64,000 nucleotides of DNA from Thiohalospira halophila DSM 15071 (GTDB lineage Bacteria; Pseudomonadota; Gammaproteobacteria; Thiohalospirales; Thiohalospiraceae): positions 148,577-212,576 of the forward strand of contig NZ_FOMJ01000001.1 of assembly GCF_900112605.1 (NCBI RefSeq). The letters are read 5' to 3'. Positions 44,047 through 53,040 of this stretch are shown here, piece after piece. The notes under the pieces were generated by a model. It did not search any database, was not told the origin of the DNA, and saw nothing but the letters and a program-made list of their open reading frames with translations. Each line of letters starts with the position of its first letter. Position 1 is the first letter of the stretch. The position numbers and the translations under genes were made by a program.

Positions 44047-44745
44047 TCAGCGTCGGGCCGCTCGGGCGGGCGACAGGACCGCCTTCAGCGGCAGCCGGCC
44101 GCCACCGGCCCGGTCGGCCCACTGGGCCAGGAAGAGCTCGCCGGCGGCGACGGCGTCCGCCAGGGCGTCGTGGGCGCGATGGGGCGGGAGGCCCCAGGCC
44201 CCGCGCACCGCGTCCAGTCGCAGGTCGGCGGCGCGCACGGGCTGTCCCCGGCGCTGCCGGTGGCGGTGCTCCAGCCACTGGGTATCCACCACCGCCGCCG
44301 CAAAGCGGCCACCGTACACCGCCCGGCAGGCCCGATCCAGAAAGGCCAGCTCGAAGGGGGCGTAGTGGGCCAGCAGGACCCGACCGGCCAGCCGCTCCAG
44401 GAGCTCTCCCATCGCCGAGGCCAGGGATTCCCCCCCGGCCACGGCGGTGTCGGTGAGGCCGTGGATGGCGACGCTGTCCGCCCCCACGGCCCCTTCGGGC
44501 CGTACCGGCAGGCCGAGCCCCTGGCCCAGCTCCAGCCGTCCGCCCCGCAAGGGTACCAGCCCCATGCTGATGATCTCATCCCGGGCCGGATCGAGCCCGG
44601 TGGTCTCCAGATCCAGGGCCAGGAATTCCACCTCGCGGCAGTCGCTTCCCGGCGCCGGAAAGGGAATGGCCAGGTAGTCGGCCAGCGGCCCCGGCGGCGC
44701 CCGCCGGGCCAGCCAGCGCCGCCGCCACTGACCGCCGGCCATCAT
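44047..44745 (-). CDS. DnaQ-like 3'-5' exonuclease
   Basis: DEDDh exonuclease of 232 residues. Exo I is FLALDLETTGLDPARDEI, Exo II is LLAHYAPFELAFLDRA, and Exo III is RAHDALADAVAAG with His and Asp. It resembles DNA polymerase III epsilon-like proteins. It sits between a DUF294 protein and acs, overlapping the DUF294 gene by 4 bp (ATGA). A role in acetate metabolism is unknown; this linkage may reflect nucleotide or RNA turnover. Confidence 0.85.
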   Translation of the reverse strand: MMAGGQWRRRWLARRAPPGPLADYLAIPFPAPGSDCREVEFLALDLETTGLDPARDEIISMGLVPLRGGRLELGQGLGLPVRPEGAVGADSVAIHGLTDTAVAGGESLASAMGELLERLAGRVLLAHYAPFELAFLDRACRAVYGGRFAAAVVDTQWLEHRHRQRRGQPVRAADLRLDAVRGAWGLPPHRAHDALADAVAAGELFLAQWADRAGGGRLPLKAVLSPARAARR

Positions 44746-46607
44746 CCGAAGCGCCCCGCCTCGTAGCGCTGGGCCAGCGCGGATTGATGGGTCTGGATGA
44801 TCCGGAAGGCGTCCTTGAGGTGGTGGCGCTGCAGCCTTGAGAGGGAGGCCGGATCCAGGTGGTTGTCCGGGCGCTCGCCGGCGCGCAGCGCCTCGGTCTG
44901 GTGGCGGATGCGCAGGTCGCCGAGCAGGGCGAAGGCATCCGCGAGTTCGGCGGCATCCCCGGCGTTCATTGAGTCCGTGCCCAGGGCCCGAAGCCGGTCC
45001 AGCGTGGCATTCTCCCGGAGGCCCGCGCCCAGGGCGTGGATCCGGGCGAGATCCACGATGGGGATGAGGCCGTCGCGCTTCAGGTCCAGGGTATGGGCAT
45101 GGTCCCCGCTGCGGTCGACCACGAACTGGCGGAAGAAGCCCAGGGGCGGCCGGCGGCTGAGGGCATTGCCGGCCAGCGCCGCCCGGAAGGCGGAGTGGTC
45201 GGCGGTCCAGGCCAGGAACTCCGTGCGCAGTTCCTCCACCGCCTCCCGCGCGGCAGGGGTGCCGGCGGTGACCGAGAGGTCGAAGAAGATGCTGGCATGC
45301 ATCAGCGCCTGCGGCTCCGGCTCGTGGGTCCAGCGCCGGAAGTATTCCCGCCACGTGGCCAGCGGCTGGCACCAGTCCGGGTTGGTGGCCATGACGTTGC
45401 CGGGGCAGTAGGGGAAGCCGGCGGCATCCAGGCCGTCGGAGACCCGCCGGGCGAACTCGGCGAACCAATCCCACCCCTCGGCATCCGGCTCTTCCAGGAG
45501 GACCAGGCCGTTGTCCTGATCCGAACCCGCCGTGGCCTCCCCCCGGGCCACGGAGCCGCAGGTGATCCAGGCCCAGCCCACCGGGGGCGGGCCCCGCTCG
45601 GCGGTCAGCTCCGTCTCGGCCAGCTCGGTGAGCCGCCGGGTCACGGCCTCGGCCACGGCGGTCACCGCGCGGGTAACGTGGCTGGCATCGGCGCCGGCGG
45701 CGACCATCTGGGGCTGGAGTTCCCGCAGGCGCTCTCCCACGCCCGCCAGCGCGGTTCGATCTTCGGCGCGGCGGATGTCGCCCACCAGGTAGAGGGCATC
45801 CCCGGCGCGCAGGCGCAGCAGATCGCCGCTGGAGATGACCCCGGCCGGGTGCCGGTTACGGACCACCGGCAGGTGGTGGACACCCAGCCGGGTCATGGCC
45901 ATCAGCGCCTCCAGGGCGCTCTCCGTCGCCTCCACGGTGGCCGGCTCGGGGGTGGCGATGGTCCCCACCGGCTCACCCGGATCGCGGCCGGCTGCCAGGC
46001 AGCGGTTGCGCAGGTCGCGGTCGGTGACGATGCCGGTCAGGGCCCCGTCGGCGTCGGTAACTAGCAGGGAGGAGACGCCGGCGCGCGCCATGGCGGCGGC
46101 GGCCTCCCGGATGGGGGCGTCGGCGGCAATGGTCGCCGCCGGACGCTTGAGCAGATCCCCCACGGCCAGGCCGGCGAGGTCGCCGCCCGGGCCGGGGGTC
46201 TGGTGGGCCGCGCTCAGCGCGGCCCGGAGTCGATCACGCTCGCCGGCGGCCAGGGCGCCGGCGAGTTCGGTATGGTCCGTGGCGAGGTGTTGGACCTCCA
46301 CGCACGGCAGGCCGTAGATGAGGGCATCCTCGACCACGCGACCCTGGAGCGCGGCGCCGTCGCAGGCGCCGGCCAGGGCCCCCTCATCCAGGCGGTCGAG
46401 GAGGTGGCCGTGGTTGTCCGTGAGTTCCACCGCCCCGGTCCGGAGGAGGTAGAGCGTCTCCCCCTCCGGCTCGGCCGGCGGGAAGGCCGCCCCGGCCCGC
46501 AGGTAGCGGGCGTGGAGTCGGCCGGCCACCGCCGCCAGGGTCGCCTCGGGGAGGTCGGCCAGGGCGGGGATGGTGGCCAGGAAGGCACGGACGTCGGCCG
46601 GTTCCAT
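44742..46607 (-). CDS. CBS/DUF294 nucleotidyltransferase-like signalling protein (downstream copy)
   Basis: Protein of 621 residues. The domain order is a cyclic-nucleotide-binding-like N-terminus (1-140, TLYLLRTGAVELTD), two CBS repeats (about 150-270), a DUF294 GlnD-like nucleotidyltransferase with ITCGSVARGEATAGSDQDNG (GS-x10-DxD-like) and a C-terminal substrate-binding domain. Members are commonly linked to SSS symporters and acs. They may sense nucleotides and modify a partner. It is a diverged paralogue of the protein at 48801-50672. It follows the symporter by 20 bp. Confidence 0.85.
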   Translation of the reverse strand: MEPADVRAFLATIPALADLPEATLAAVAGRLHARYLRAGAAFPPAEPEGETLYLLRTGAVELTDNHGHLLDRLDEGALAGACDGAALQGRVVEDALIYGLPCVEVQHLATDHTELAGALAAGERDRLRAALSAAHQTPGPGGDLAGLAVGDLLKRPAATIAADAPIREAAAAMARAGVSSLLVTDADGALTGIVTDRDLRNRCLAAGRDPGEPVGTIATPEPATVEATESALEALMAMTRLGVHHLPVVRNRHPAGVISSGDLLRLRAGDALYLVGDIRRAEDRTALAGVGERLRELQPQMVAAGADASHVTRAVTAVAEAVTRRLTELAETELTAERGPPPVGWAWITCGSVARGEATAGSDQDNGLVLLEEPDAEGWDWFAEFARRVSDGLDAAGFPYCPGNVMATNPDWCQPLATWREYFRRWTHEPEPQALMHASIFFDLSVTAGTPAAREAVEELRTEFLAWTADHSAFRAALAGNALSRRPPLGFFRQFVVDRSGDHAHTLDLKRDGLIPIVDLARIHALGAGLRENATLDRLRALGTDSMNAGDAAELADAFALLGDLRIRHQTEALRAGERPDNHLDPASLSRLQRHHLKDAFRIIQTHQSALAQRYEAGRFG

Positions 46608-46626
46608 GGGGCTACCCGGTCCCCGC

Positions 46627-48441
46627 CTAGTGGCCGGTGGCCCCGCCGGCGCCGCGGGGCACCCGGATGCTGGCGACCAGCTCCTGGATGGACTGCGGCG
46701 GGGCGGCGGTCACCTTGGAGACGGTCCAGGCCACGGCGAAGTTCAGCAGCATGGCCAGGCCGCCGATCCCCTCGGGGGAGATCCCGAACAGCCAGTTCTC
46801 CGGCACGTCCGCGGCGAAGGGCTCCACGAAGACGCCCTTGAAGTAGATGATGTAGGCCAGCGTGAAGACCAGGCCCACCACCATGCCGGCGATGGCCCCC
46901 TCGCGGTTCATGCGCTTGTTGAAGATGCCCATGATGATCACCGGGAAGAGGCTGGCCGCCGCCAGGCCGAAGGCGAAGGCCACCACCTGGGCCACGAAGG
47001 CGGGTGGGTTGGCCCCCAGGTAACCGGCGATGAGGATGGCCGTGGCGGCTGCGATCCGGCCGGCGGCCAGCTCGCCCCGCTCGCTGATCTGCGGCCGGAA
47101 GGTCCGCTTGAGAAGGTCGTGGGAGATGGCCGAGGAGATCACCAGCAGCAGGCCGGCCGCGGTGGACAGCGCCGCGGCCACGCCGCCGGCGGCCACCAGG
47201 GCGATCACCCAGTTGGGCAGGTCGGCGATCTCGGGGTTGGCCAGGACCATGATGTCGCGGTCCACGTAGACCTCGTTGGCGAAGGGCGCCCCCTCCACCG
47301 GCTCGCCGTCGCCGGGGTTGGCGACCAGTCGCTGGCCGTGCTCGCCGGTCTGGTCGGTGAACTGCGGCTTGCCGTCCAGGGCGGAGCCGGCGGCGTACTG
47401 CAGCTTGCCGTCGCCGTTGTGGTCGTGCCAGGCGATGAGGCCGGAGTGCTCCCAGGTGGAGAACCACTCGGGCATGGCCTCGTACTCGGTGCCCTGCTCC
47501 TCGGGACCGTTCACGGTGTTGATGAAGTTCCAGTGGGAGAGGGCGCCCACCGCCGGGGCGGTGGTGTAGAGAAGGGCGATGAACAGCAGCGCCCAGCCGG
47601 CGGAGCGGCGGGCATCGCGGACCTTGGGCACGGTGAAGAAGCGCACGATGACGTGGGGCAGGCCGGCGGTGCCGACCATCAGCGCCAGGGTGATGAAGAA
47701 GACGTCCACCGTCGGCTTGCTGCCCTCGGTGTAGGGCCCGAAGCCCAGGTCCACCAGGGTCTGGTCCAGCTTGGCCAGCAGGTCGGTGCTGGTGCCGGCC
47801 AGGTCGGCGCCCAGGGCCACCTGCGGGATGGGGTTGCCGGTCACCTGCAGAGCGATGAAGACTGCCGGGACGGTGTAGGCGAAGATCATCACCACGTACT
47901 GGGCGACCTGGGTGTAGGTGATGCCCTTCATGCCGCCGAGGACGGCGTAGACGAAGACCACGCCCATGCCGATGATGAGGCCGGTGAGCAGCTCCACCTC
48001 CAGGAAGCGGGAGAAGACGATGCCGACACCGCGCATCTGCCCCGCCACGTAGGTGAAGGAGATGAAGATCAGGCAGATCACCGCCACCACGCGGGCGGTA
48101 TCGGAGTAGTACCGGTCGCCGATGAACTCCGGCACCGTGAACTTCCCGAACTTGCGCAGGTAGGGCGCCAGCAGCAGGGCGAGCAGCACGTAGCCGCCGG
48201 TCCAGCCCATGAGGTAGACCGAGCCGTCATACCCCAGGAAGGCGATGAGGCCGGCCATGGAGATGAAGGAGGCGGCGGACATCCAGTCGGCGGCGGTAGC
48301 GGCGCCGTTGGCCACCGGATGAACGCCCCCACCGGCGATATAGAATTCGCCGGTGCTGCCGGCCTTCGCCCAGAAGGCGATGCCGAGGTAGAGGGCGAAG
48401 GTCGCGCCCACCACCAGATAGATCAGTGTCTGCAGTTCCAT
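46627..48441 (-). CDS. SSS-family acetate/solute symporter (VC_2705 type)
   Basis: Sodium:solute symporter of 604 residues with about 13 helices. It opens LIYLVVGATFALYLGIAFWA and has ATAADWMSAASFISMAGLIAF, GQMRGVGIVFSRFLEV and VYAVLGGMKGITYTQVAQY, typical of the ActP/VC_2705 branch. An unusually long hydrophilic loop (about residues 325-400) contains a DHNGDGKLQY calcium-loop-like motif. It probably takes up acetate or a related carboxylate with Na+. It works with the DUF4212 small subunit encoded upstream and feeds Acs. Confidence 0.87.
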   Translation of the reverse strand: MELQTLIYLVVGATFALYLGIAFWAKAGSTGEFYIAGGGVHPVANGAATAADWMSAASFISMAGLIAFLGYDGSVYLMGWTGGYVLLALLLAPYLRKFGKFTVPEFIGDRYYSDTARVVAVICLIFISFTYVAGQMRGVGIVFSRFLEVELLTGLIIGMGVVFVYAVLGGMKGITYTQVAQYVVMIFAYTVPAVFIALQVTGNPIPQVALGADLAGTSTDLLAKLDQTLVDLGFGPYTEGSKPTVDVFFITLALMVGTAGLPHVIVRFFTVPKVRDARRSAGWALLFIALLYTTAPAVGALSHWNFINTVNGPEEQGTEYEAMPEWFSTWEHSGLIAWHDHNGDGKLQYAAGSALDGKPQFTDQTGEHGQRLVANPGDGEPVEGAPFANEVYVDRDIMVLANPEIADLPNWVIALVAAGGVAAALSTAAGLLLVISSAISHDLLKRTFRPQISERGELAAGRIAAATAILIAGYLGANPPAFVAQVVAFAFGLAAASLFPVIIMGIFNKRMNREGAIAGMVVGLVFTLAYIIYFKGVFVEPFAADVPENWLFGISPEGIGGLAMLLNFAVAWTVSKVTAAPPQSIQELVASIRVPRGAGGATGH

Positions 48442-48505
48442 GAGGTCGATTCCCCGTTATCGTTGTCGTCGGTCGAATGGGCGGTGATTCCGCGTTCGGA
48501 CGGCG

Positions 48506-48766
48506 CTACTCCTCGTGGAAGTCGTGCTCCCGGTCCAGCCGGTTCATGCGCCAGGCGTAGTAGAAGATGATGAGCAGGAAGGTGTAGATGGAGCCCTGCT
48601 GGGCGAACCAGAAGCCCAGCTTGTAGCCGCCGAGCTGGATCTGGTTGAGCGGCTCCACCAGCAGGATCCCGAAGCCGAAGGAGACGATGAACCAGACCGC
48701 CAGGCAGCCGGCCAGGATCCGTAGATTCGCCTTCCAGTAGTTATCTGCACGTTGCTCGTCGTTCAT
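48506..48766 (-). CDS. DUF4212 small subunit of the SSS symporter
   Basis: Membrane protein of 86 residues with two helices (about 18-40 and 53-73). NYWKANLRILAGCLAVWFIVSFG and LGFWFAQQGSIYTFLLIIFYYAWRMNRLD are family hallmarks. ATG 48766 was chosen because MNDEQRADNYWK fits the family; GGAAG precedes it. It pairs with the VC_2705-type symporter encoded 64 bp downstream. Confidence 0.9.
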   Translation of the reverse strand: MNDEQRADNYWKANLRILAGCLAVWFIVSFGFGILLVEPLNQIQLGGYKLGFWFAQQGSIYTFLLIIFYYAWRMNRLDREHDFHEE

Positions 48767-48800
48767 GCTTCCTCCCCGGTTGGTTGTCACACCTTGGTTG

Positions 48801-50672
48801 TTACAGCTGATAGTCCAGCGCCAGGCGCGCCTGGAGCTTGCGGGCCTGGCGGAAGGCCTCCTTGAGGATCCGGCGGTGGAGCTCGTTGAGCCCGTCCGGA
48901 TCCACGCGGTTGTCCAGTGGCTCGCCGGCGGCCGCCTGCCGCCGGTGCTGCTCCATGCGCAGCCACTGGATGAATTCGTAGGCGTCGCGCCAGGCGGAGG
49001 CGTCGTCGGGATCCAGGCCGCCGGCGGTCACCACGGCTTCCAGCCGGTCCAGGGTGTGGGTGGCCGCCACGCCGTGGGCCAGGGCCAGCAGCCGGGCGGC
49101 ATCCACGAAGGGGGCGAGCCCCTGGACCTTGAGGTCGACGCCGGGGCGGCCGTCGTCGCCGGCGGAGCGCTTGATCTCGCCGAACAGCCCCAGGGGCGGA
49201 CGGTTGCGCAGGGCGTTCTCGGCCATCTGGCGGCGGAAGCGCGAATTGGCCGCCACCGCCTCGCCCAGCCAGCCGCGCAGGGCCGCCGCCGGCTCCGGAT
49301 CCCCCCAGAGGGGACGGAAGTCGAAGAAGACGGTGGCGTTCAGCAGGTGCTGGGGCGTGCCCTGGTCGATCCAGCGGGCGAAGCGCTCGCGCCACTCTCC
49401 GGCGGTGAGGCAGCAGTCGGGGTTGCTGGCCATGATGTTGCCGGGGCACAGCGGGAATCCCACCCGGGCCAGCCCGTCGTTGATGGTCCCGGCCAGGGAG
49501 AGCAGTTCGGCGCGGGCGGCCTCCACATCGCCGTCGGCCGGCTCGAAGAGGATGCCGTTGTCCTGGTCGGTCTTGAGGGTCTGCTCCCCGCGGCCCTCGC
49601 TGCCGAAGGCGAGCCAGGTGAAGGCGGTCCGCGGCCGGCCGTGCTCGGCGAGGATGTGATGGATCACGGCCCGGGTCAGGCGGTCGTTGAGGGTCGCCAC
49701 CACGCGGGTGATGGCGTCGGCCCCGGCCCCCTGGGCCAGGAGGCGACCGATAAAGGCGTGGACGTCGGCCTGCAGGGCGGCCAGGGCGGCGATATCCGGC
49801 GCGTCGGCGATGGCGCGGGCCAGGGCGACCAGGCCGGCGTCGCCACCCACCACGGCGGCCTCGCTTACTACCCCGGCCACCGCCCCGTCGCGGGTAAGGA
49901 GAAGATGGCGGCGGCCGGACTCGGCCAGGGCGCGGGCCGCCGCCCAGGCGGGGGCGGTGATGTCCAGGGCGGGGGCTTCGGCGTCGGCCAGCTCGCCCAC
50001 GGGGGTGGCCAGGTCCCGGCCGGCGAGGGTGACCCGGGTGGCGATGTCCCGCAGGGTGATGATCCCTGCCGGGTGACCGGCGGCGTCGGTGACCGCGATG
50101 GCCTCGCCCTCGTCGCGCTCCAGCTCGGTGAGGGCATCGCGCAGCGCCGTACTGGCCGGGGCGATGACGGCCGGGGTCGGGGTCAGCTCGCCCAGGGGGG
50201 TGCCCAGGGGCGAGGAGGCCGGGGTCCCGGAGGCGGGGGCGCCGCGGCGCAGGGCCTGATCCAGCAGGCTGGCCAGGCGGCGGGCGCAGAAGTCGCCGAA
50301 GACCGGGCTCGCCTCGCGCAGTCGGTCGAACTCCGAGCGCGGCAGCTCGAAGCAGAAGGTGTCCTCCACCGCCCGGTGGCGGGTGCGTACCGGCCGGTGG
50401 CCCAGCAGGGCGCCGATGGGGAAGCTCTCGCCGGTGACCAGCTCCCACGCCTCGCCGTCACCGCCGGTCTCCCCGCGTACCCGGCCCTGTTTGATGATGT
50501 AGAAGTACTCCGCTGGTCCCTGCTCCGGGGCGGTGATCACCTCGCCCCGGGCGAAGAAGGCCAGCTTGGCCCGCGCCGCCAGGCTCTGCAGCTCCGCCGT
50601 CCCCATCTGGGCAAAGGGGGCGTGGCGGCGCAGGAAGTCGACGGTGGGCTGGAGGGCGTCGGTGTCACTCAT
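48801..50672 (-). CDS. CBS/DUF294 nucleotidyltransferase-like signalling protein (upstream copy)
   Basis: Protein of 623 residues with the same domain plan as 44742-46607. A cyclic-nucleotide-binding-like domain (about 20-120, YFYIKQGRVRGETG, RTRHRAVEDTFCFELPRSEF) is followed by two CBS repeats, DUF294 with LAFGSEGRGEQTLKTDQDNG and a C-terminal DUF294_C region. The N-terminus is closer to a true effector-binding fold than in the paralogue. It is the first gene of the acetate operon and lies directly downstream of the sigma-54 promoter; start codon 62 bp from the -12 element. Confidence 0.85.
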   Translation of the reverse strand: MSDTDALQPTVDFLRRHAPFAQMGTAELQSLAARAKLAFFARGEVITAPEQGPAEYFYIIKQGRVRGETGGDGEAWELVTGESFPIGALLGHRPVRTRHRAVEDTFCFELPRSEFDRLREASPVFGDFCARRLASLLDQALRRGAPASGTPASSPLGTPLGELTPTPAVIAPASTALRDALTELERDEGEAIAVTDAAGHPAGIITLRDIATRVTLAGRDLATPVGELADAEAPALDITAPAWAAARALAESGRRHLLLTRDGAVAGVVSEAAVVGGDAGLVALARAIADAPDIAALAALQADVHAFIGRLLAQGAGADAITRVVATLNDRLTRAVIHHILAEHGRPRTAFTWLAFGSEGRGEQTLKTDQDNGILFEPADGDVEAARAELLSLAGTINDGLARVGFPLCPGNIMASNPDCCLTAGEWRERFARWIDQGTPQHLLNATVFFDFRPLWGDPEPAAALRGWLGEAVAANSRFRRQMAENALRNRPPLGLFGEIKRSAGDDGRPGVDLKVQGLAPFVDAARLLALAHGVAATHTLDRLEAVVTAGGLDPDDASAWRDAYEFIQWLRMEQHRRQAAAGEPLDNRVDPDGLNELHRRILKEAFRQARKLQARLALDYQL

Positions 50673-50733
50673 GGGGGTCCGGTCGGCATTGCCCGTGGGA
50701 CGGCCTGCGGCCGCTGTATTCCCTGGAGGGAAA

Positions 50734-50748
50734 GCAGATGTCGTGCCA
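50734..50748 (-). promoter_or_regulatory. Sigma-54 promoter of the acetate operon
   Basis: On the minus strand the bases read TGGCACG-ACAT-CTGC, which matches the -24/-12 consensus TGGCACG-N4-TTGC except one base, with GG and GC 10 bp apart. It faces the DUF294-DUF4212-symporter genes. The expected start is near 50722, giving a leader of about 50 nt. Confidence 0.8.
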
Positions 50749-50795
50749 GCGCCGGGAGGGCGCCATGGCGGGGAGAGGAGGGAGGTTGGTCGTGG

Positions 50796-50818
50796 GCCCG
50801 TTACCGGCCGTAACGGGC
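50796..50818. promoter_or_regulatory. Activator dyad 1, GTTAC-N5-GTAAC
   Basis: GCCC-GTTAC-CGGCC-GTAAC-GGGC has 9-bp perfect arms; the core is 50800-50814. Its centre is about 85 bp upstream of the expected sigma-54 start. It shares its core with the sites at 50822 and 56228 and is a likely CbrB binding site. Confidence 0.7.
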
Positions 50819-50821
50819 AGT

Positions 50822-50836
50822 GTTACGCAAGGTAAC
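50822..50836. promoter_or_regulatory. Activator dyad 2, GTTAC-N5-GTAAC
   Basis: GTTAC-GCAAG-GTAAC starts 22 bp after the first core, two helical turns away, centred about 107 bp upstream of the expected start. The same-face pairing is typical of NtrC-family enhancer sites. Confidence 0.7.
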
Positions 50837-50853
50837 GTCGAGGCGGGGCGGTC

Positions 50854-51639
50854 TCAGGAGCGGGCCTCGGTCTCCAGCCGATGGATGAAGCGCTGGAGGG
50901 TGGCCTCGGTGGCGTTATTGAGCCGGGTAAAGCGGCAGCCGATGCGACGGACCTCGCGTCCGTTCATCAGGGTGGTGTCGAAGGAGTTTCGCACCTCCAG
51001 CTCCAGGGTCACCTCGCCCATTTCCTGGAGGTGCAGGGTGGCCTCCGGGATGGTGGTATGAGGCTCCACCTCGATCTCGCACTGATCATCCAGCATGCCC
51101 AGGCCGCCGATGGAGATGTCCTGGACCGGCAGGGTCTGGATGTCCCCGTGGCGGTCGGTGAAGGAGCAGGTGACCGGGTCTTCCGAGGCGCGCGGGACCG
51201 GGGCGCGGAAGGCCTGGCGTCGCTGCAGTCGCAACAGCTCCCTGGGCATGGGGATGAGAAAGACCGGCTCCCCCTGCATCCGGGCCGGCTGGATGGAATC
51301 GGCGGTGAACTGGAGGGTGACGTTGTTGTGCTTGGTATCGAACAGGACCTCCGAGGCGTCGAGCATGCGGTCATCGGCGGATCCGTTCTCGCGGCGCTCC
51401 AGGAGCACCATGTTCTTCTTGGGGTCGACGTGGACGATGGTGGTGGCCAGGAAGCCGCTGGGGGAGTCGTCGAAATAAGCGCTGATCTGCCGCGCGCCCT
51501 TCTGCAGGCTGCGCAGGACCGAGGTGATCTCCACCGGCGATTTCACCAGGTAGTCGGCGTAGGCGTTGAGGCCGATGAGACGGACGGCCTGACGCCCCAT
51601 GGCTTTCTCCTGCGCGGATTCGGACGAGGAATCGGTCAT
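50854..51639 (-). CDS. ycgR: YcgR-family PilZ protein
   Basis: Protein of 261 residues with an N-terminal YcgR domain (about 30-135) and a C-terminal PilZ domain. The c-di-GMP-binding motif RRQAFRAPVP supplies the RxxxR arginines and DISIGGLG the D/N-x-S-x-x-G motif. YcgR brakes flagellar motility when it binds c-di-GMP; no flagellar gene is in this window, and PilZ proteins can also act on pili or secretion. It lies 75 bp after cbrB with its own dyad upstream. Confidence 0.88.
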   Translation of the reverse strand: MTDSSSESAQEKAMGRQAVRLIGLNAYADYLVKSPVEITSVLRSLQKGARQISAYFDDSPSGFLATTIVHVDPKKNMVLLERRENGSADDRMLDASEVLFDTKHNNVTLQFTADSIQPARMQGEPVFLIPMPRELLRLQRRQAFRAPVPRASEDPVTCSFTDRHGDIQTLPVQDISIGGLGMLDDQCEIEVEPHTTIPEATLHLQEMGEVTLELEVRNSFDTTLMNGREVRRIGCRFTRLNNATEATLQRFIHRLETEARS

Positions 51640-51674
51640 AGCGGGCCTTAGCCACCACCCTGGGAGTATTCAAC

Positions 51675-51689
51675 TCGATAATTTATCGA
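51675..51689. promoter_or_regulatory. Palindrome TCGATAA-T-TTATCGA upstream of ycgR
   Basis: A perfect 7-bp inverted repeat with a 1-bp centre sits 36 bp upstream of the ycgR start, in an AT-rich island between cbrB and ycgR. It is a candidate operator or promoter element. It is too AT-rich to be a terminator for cbrB. Confidence 0.4.
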
Positions 51690-51714
51690 AAATGGTTCCC
51701 GCTGGATAGAGCCG

Positions 51715-53036
<1,322 letters not shown>

Positions 53037-53040
<4 letters not shown>

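Noticed and set aside
46570-48570. Plus-strand open frame of 666 codons opposite the symporter gene
   Set aside because: Shadow of the symporter, Gly/His/Asp-rich and without a fold signature.
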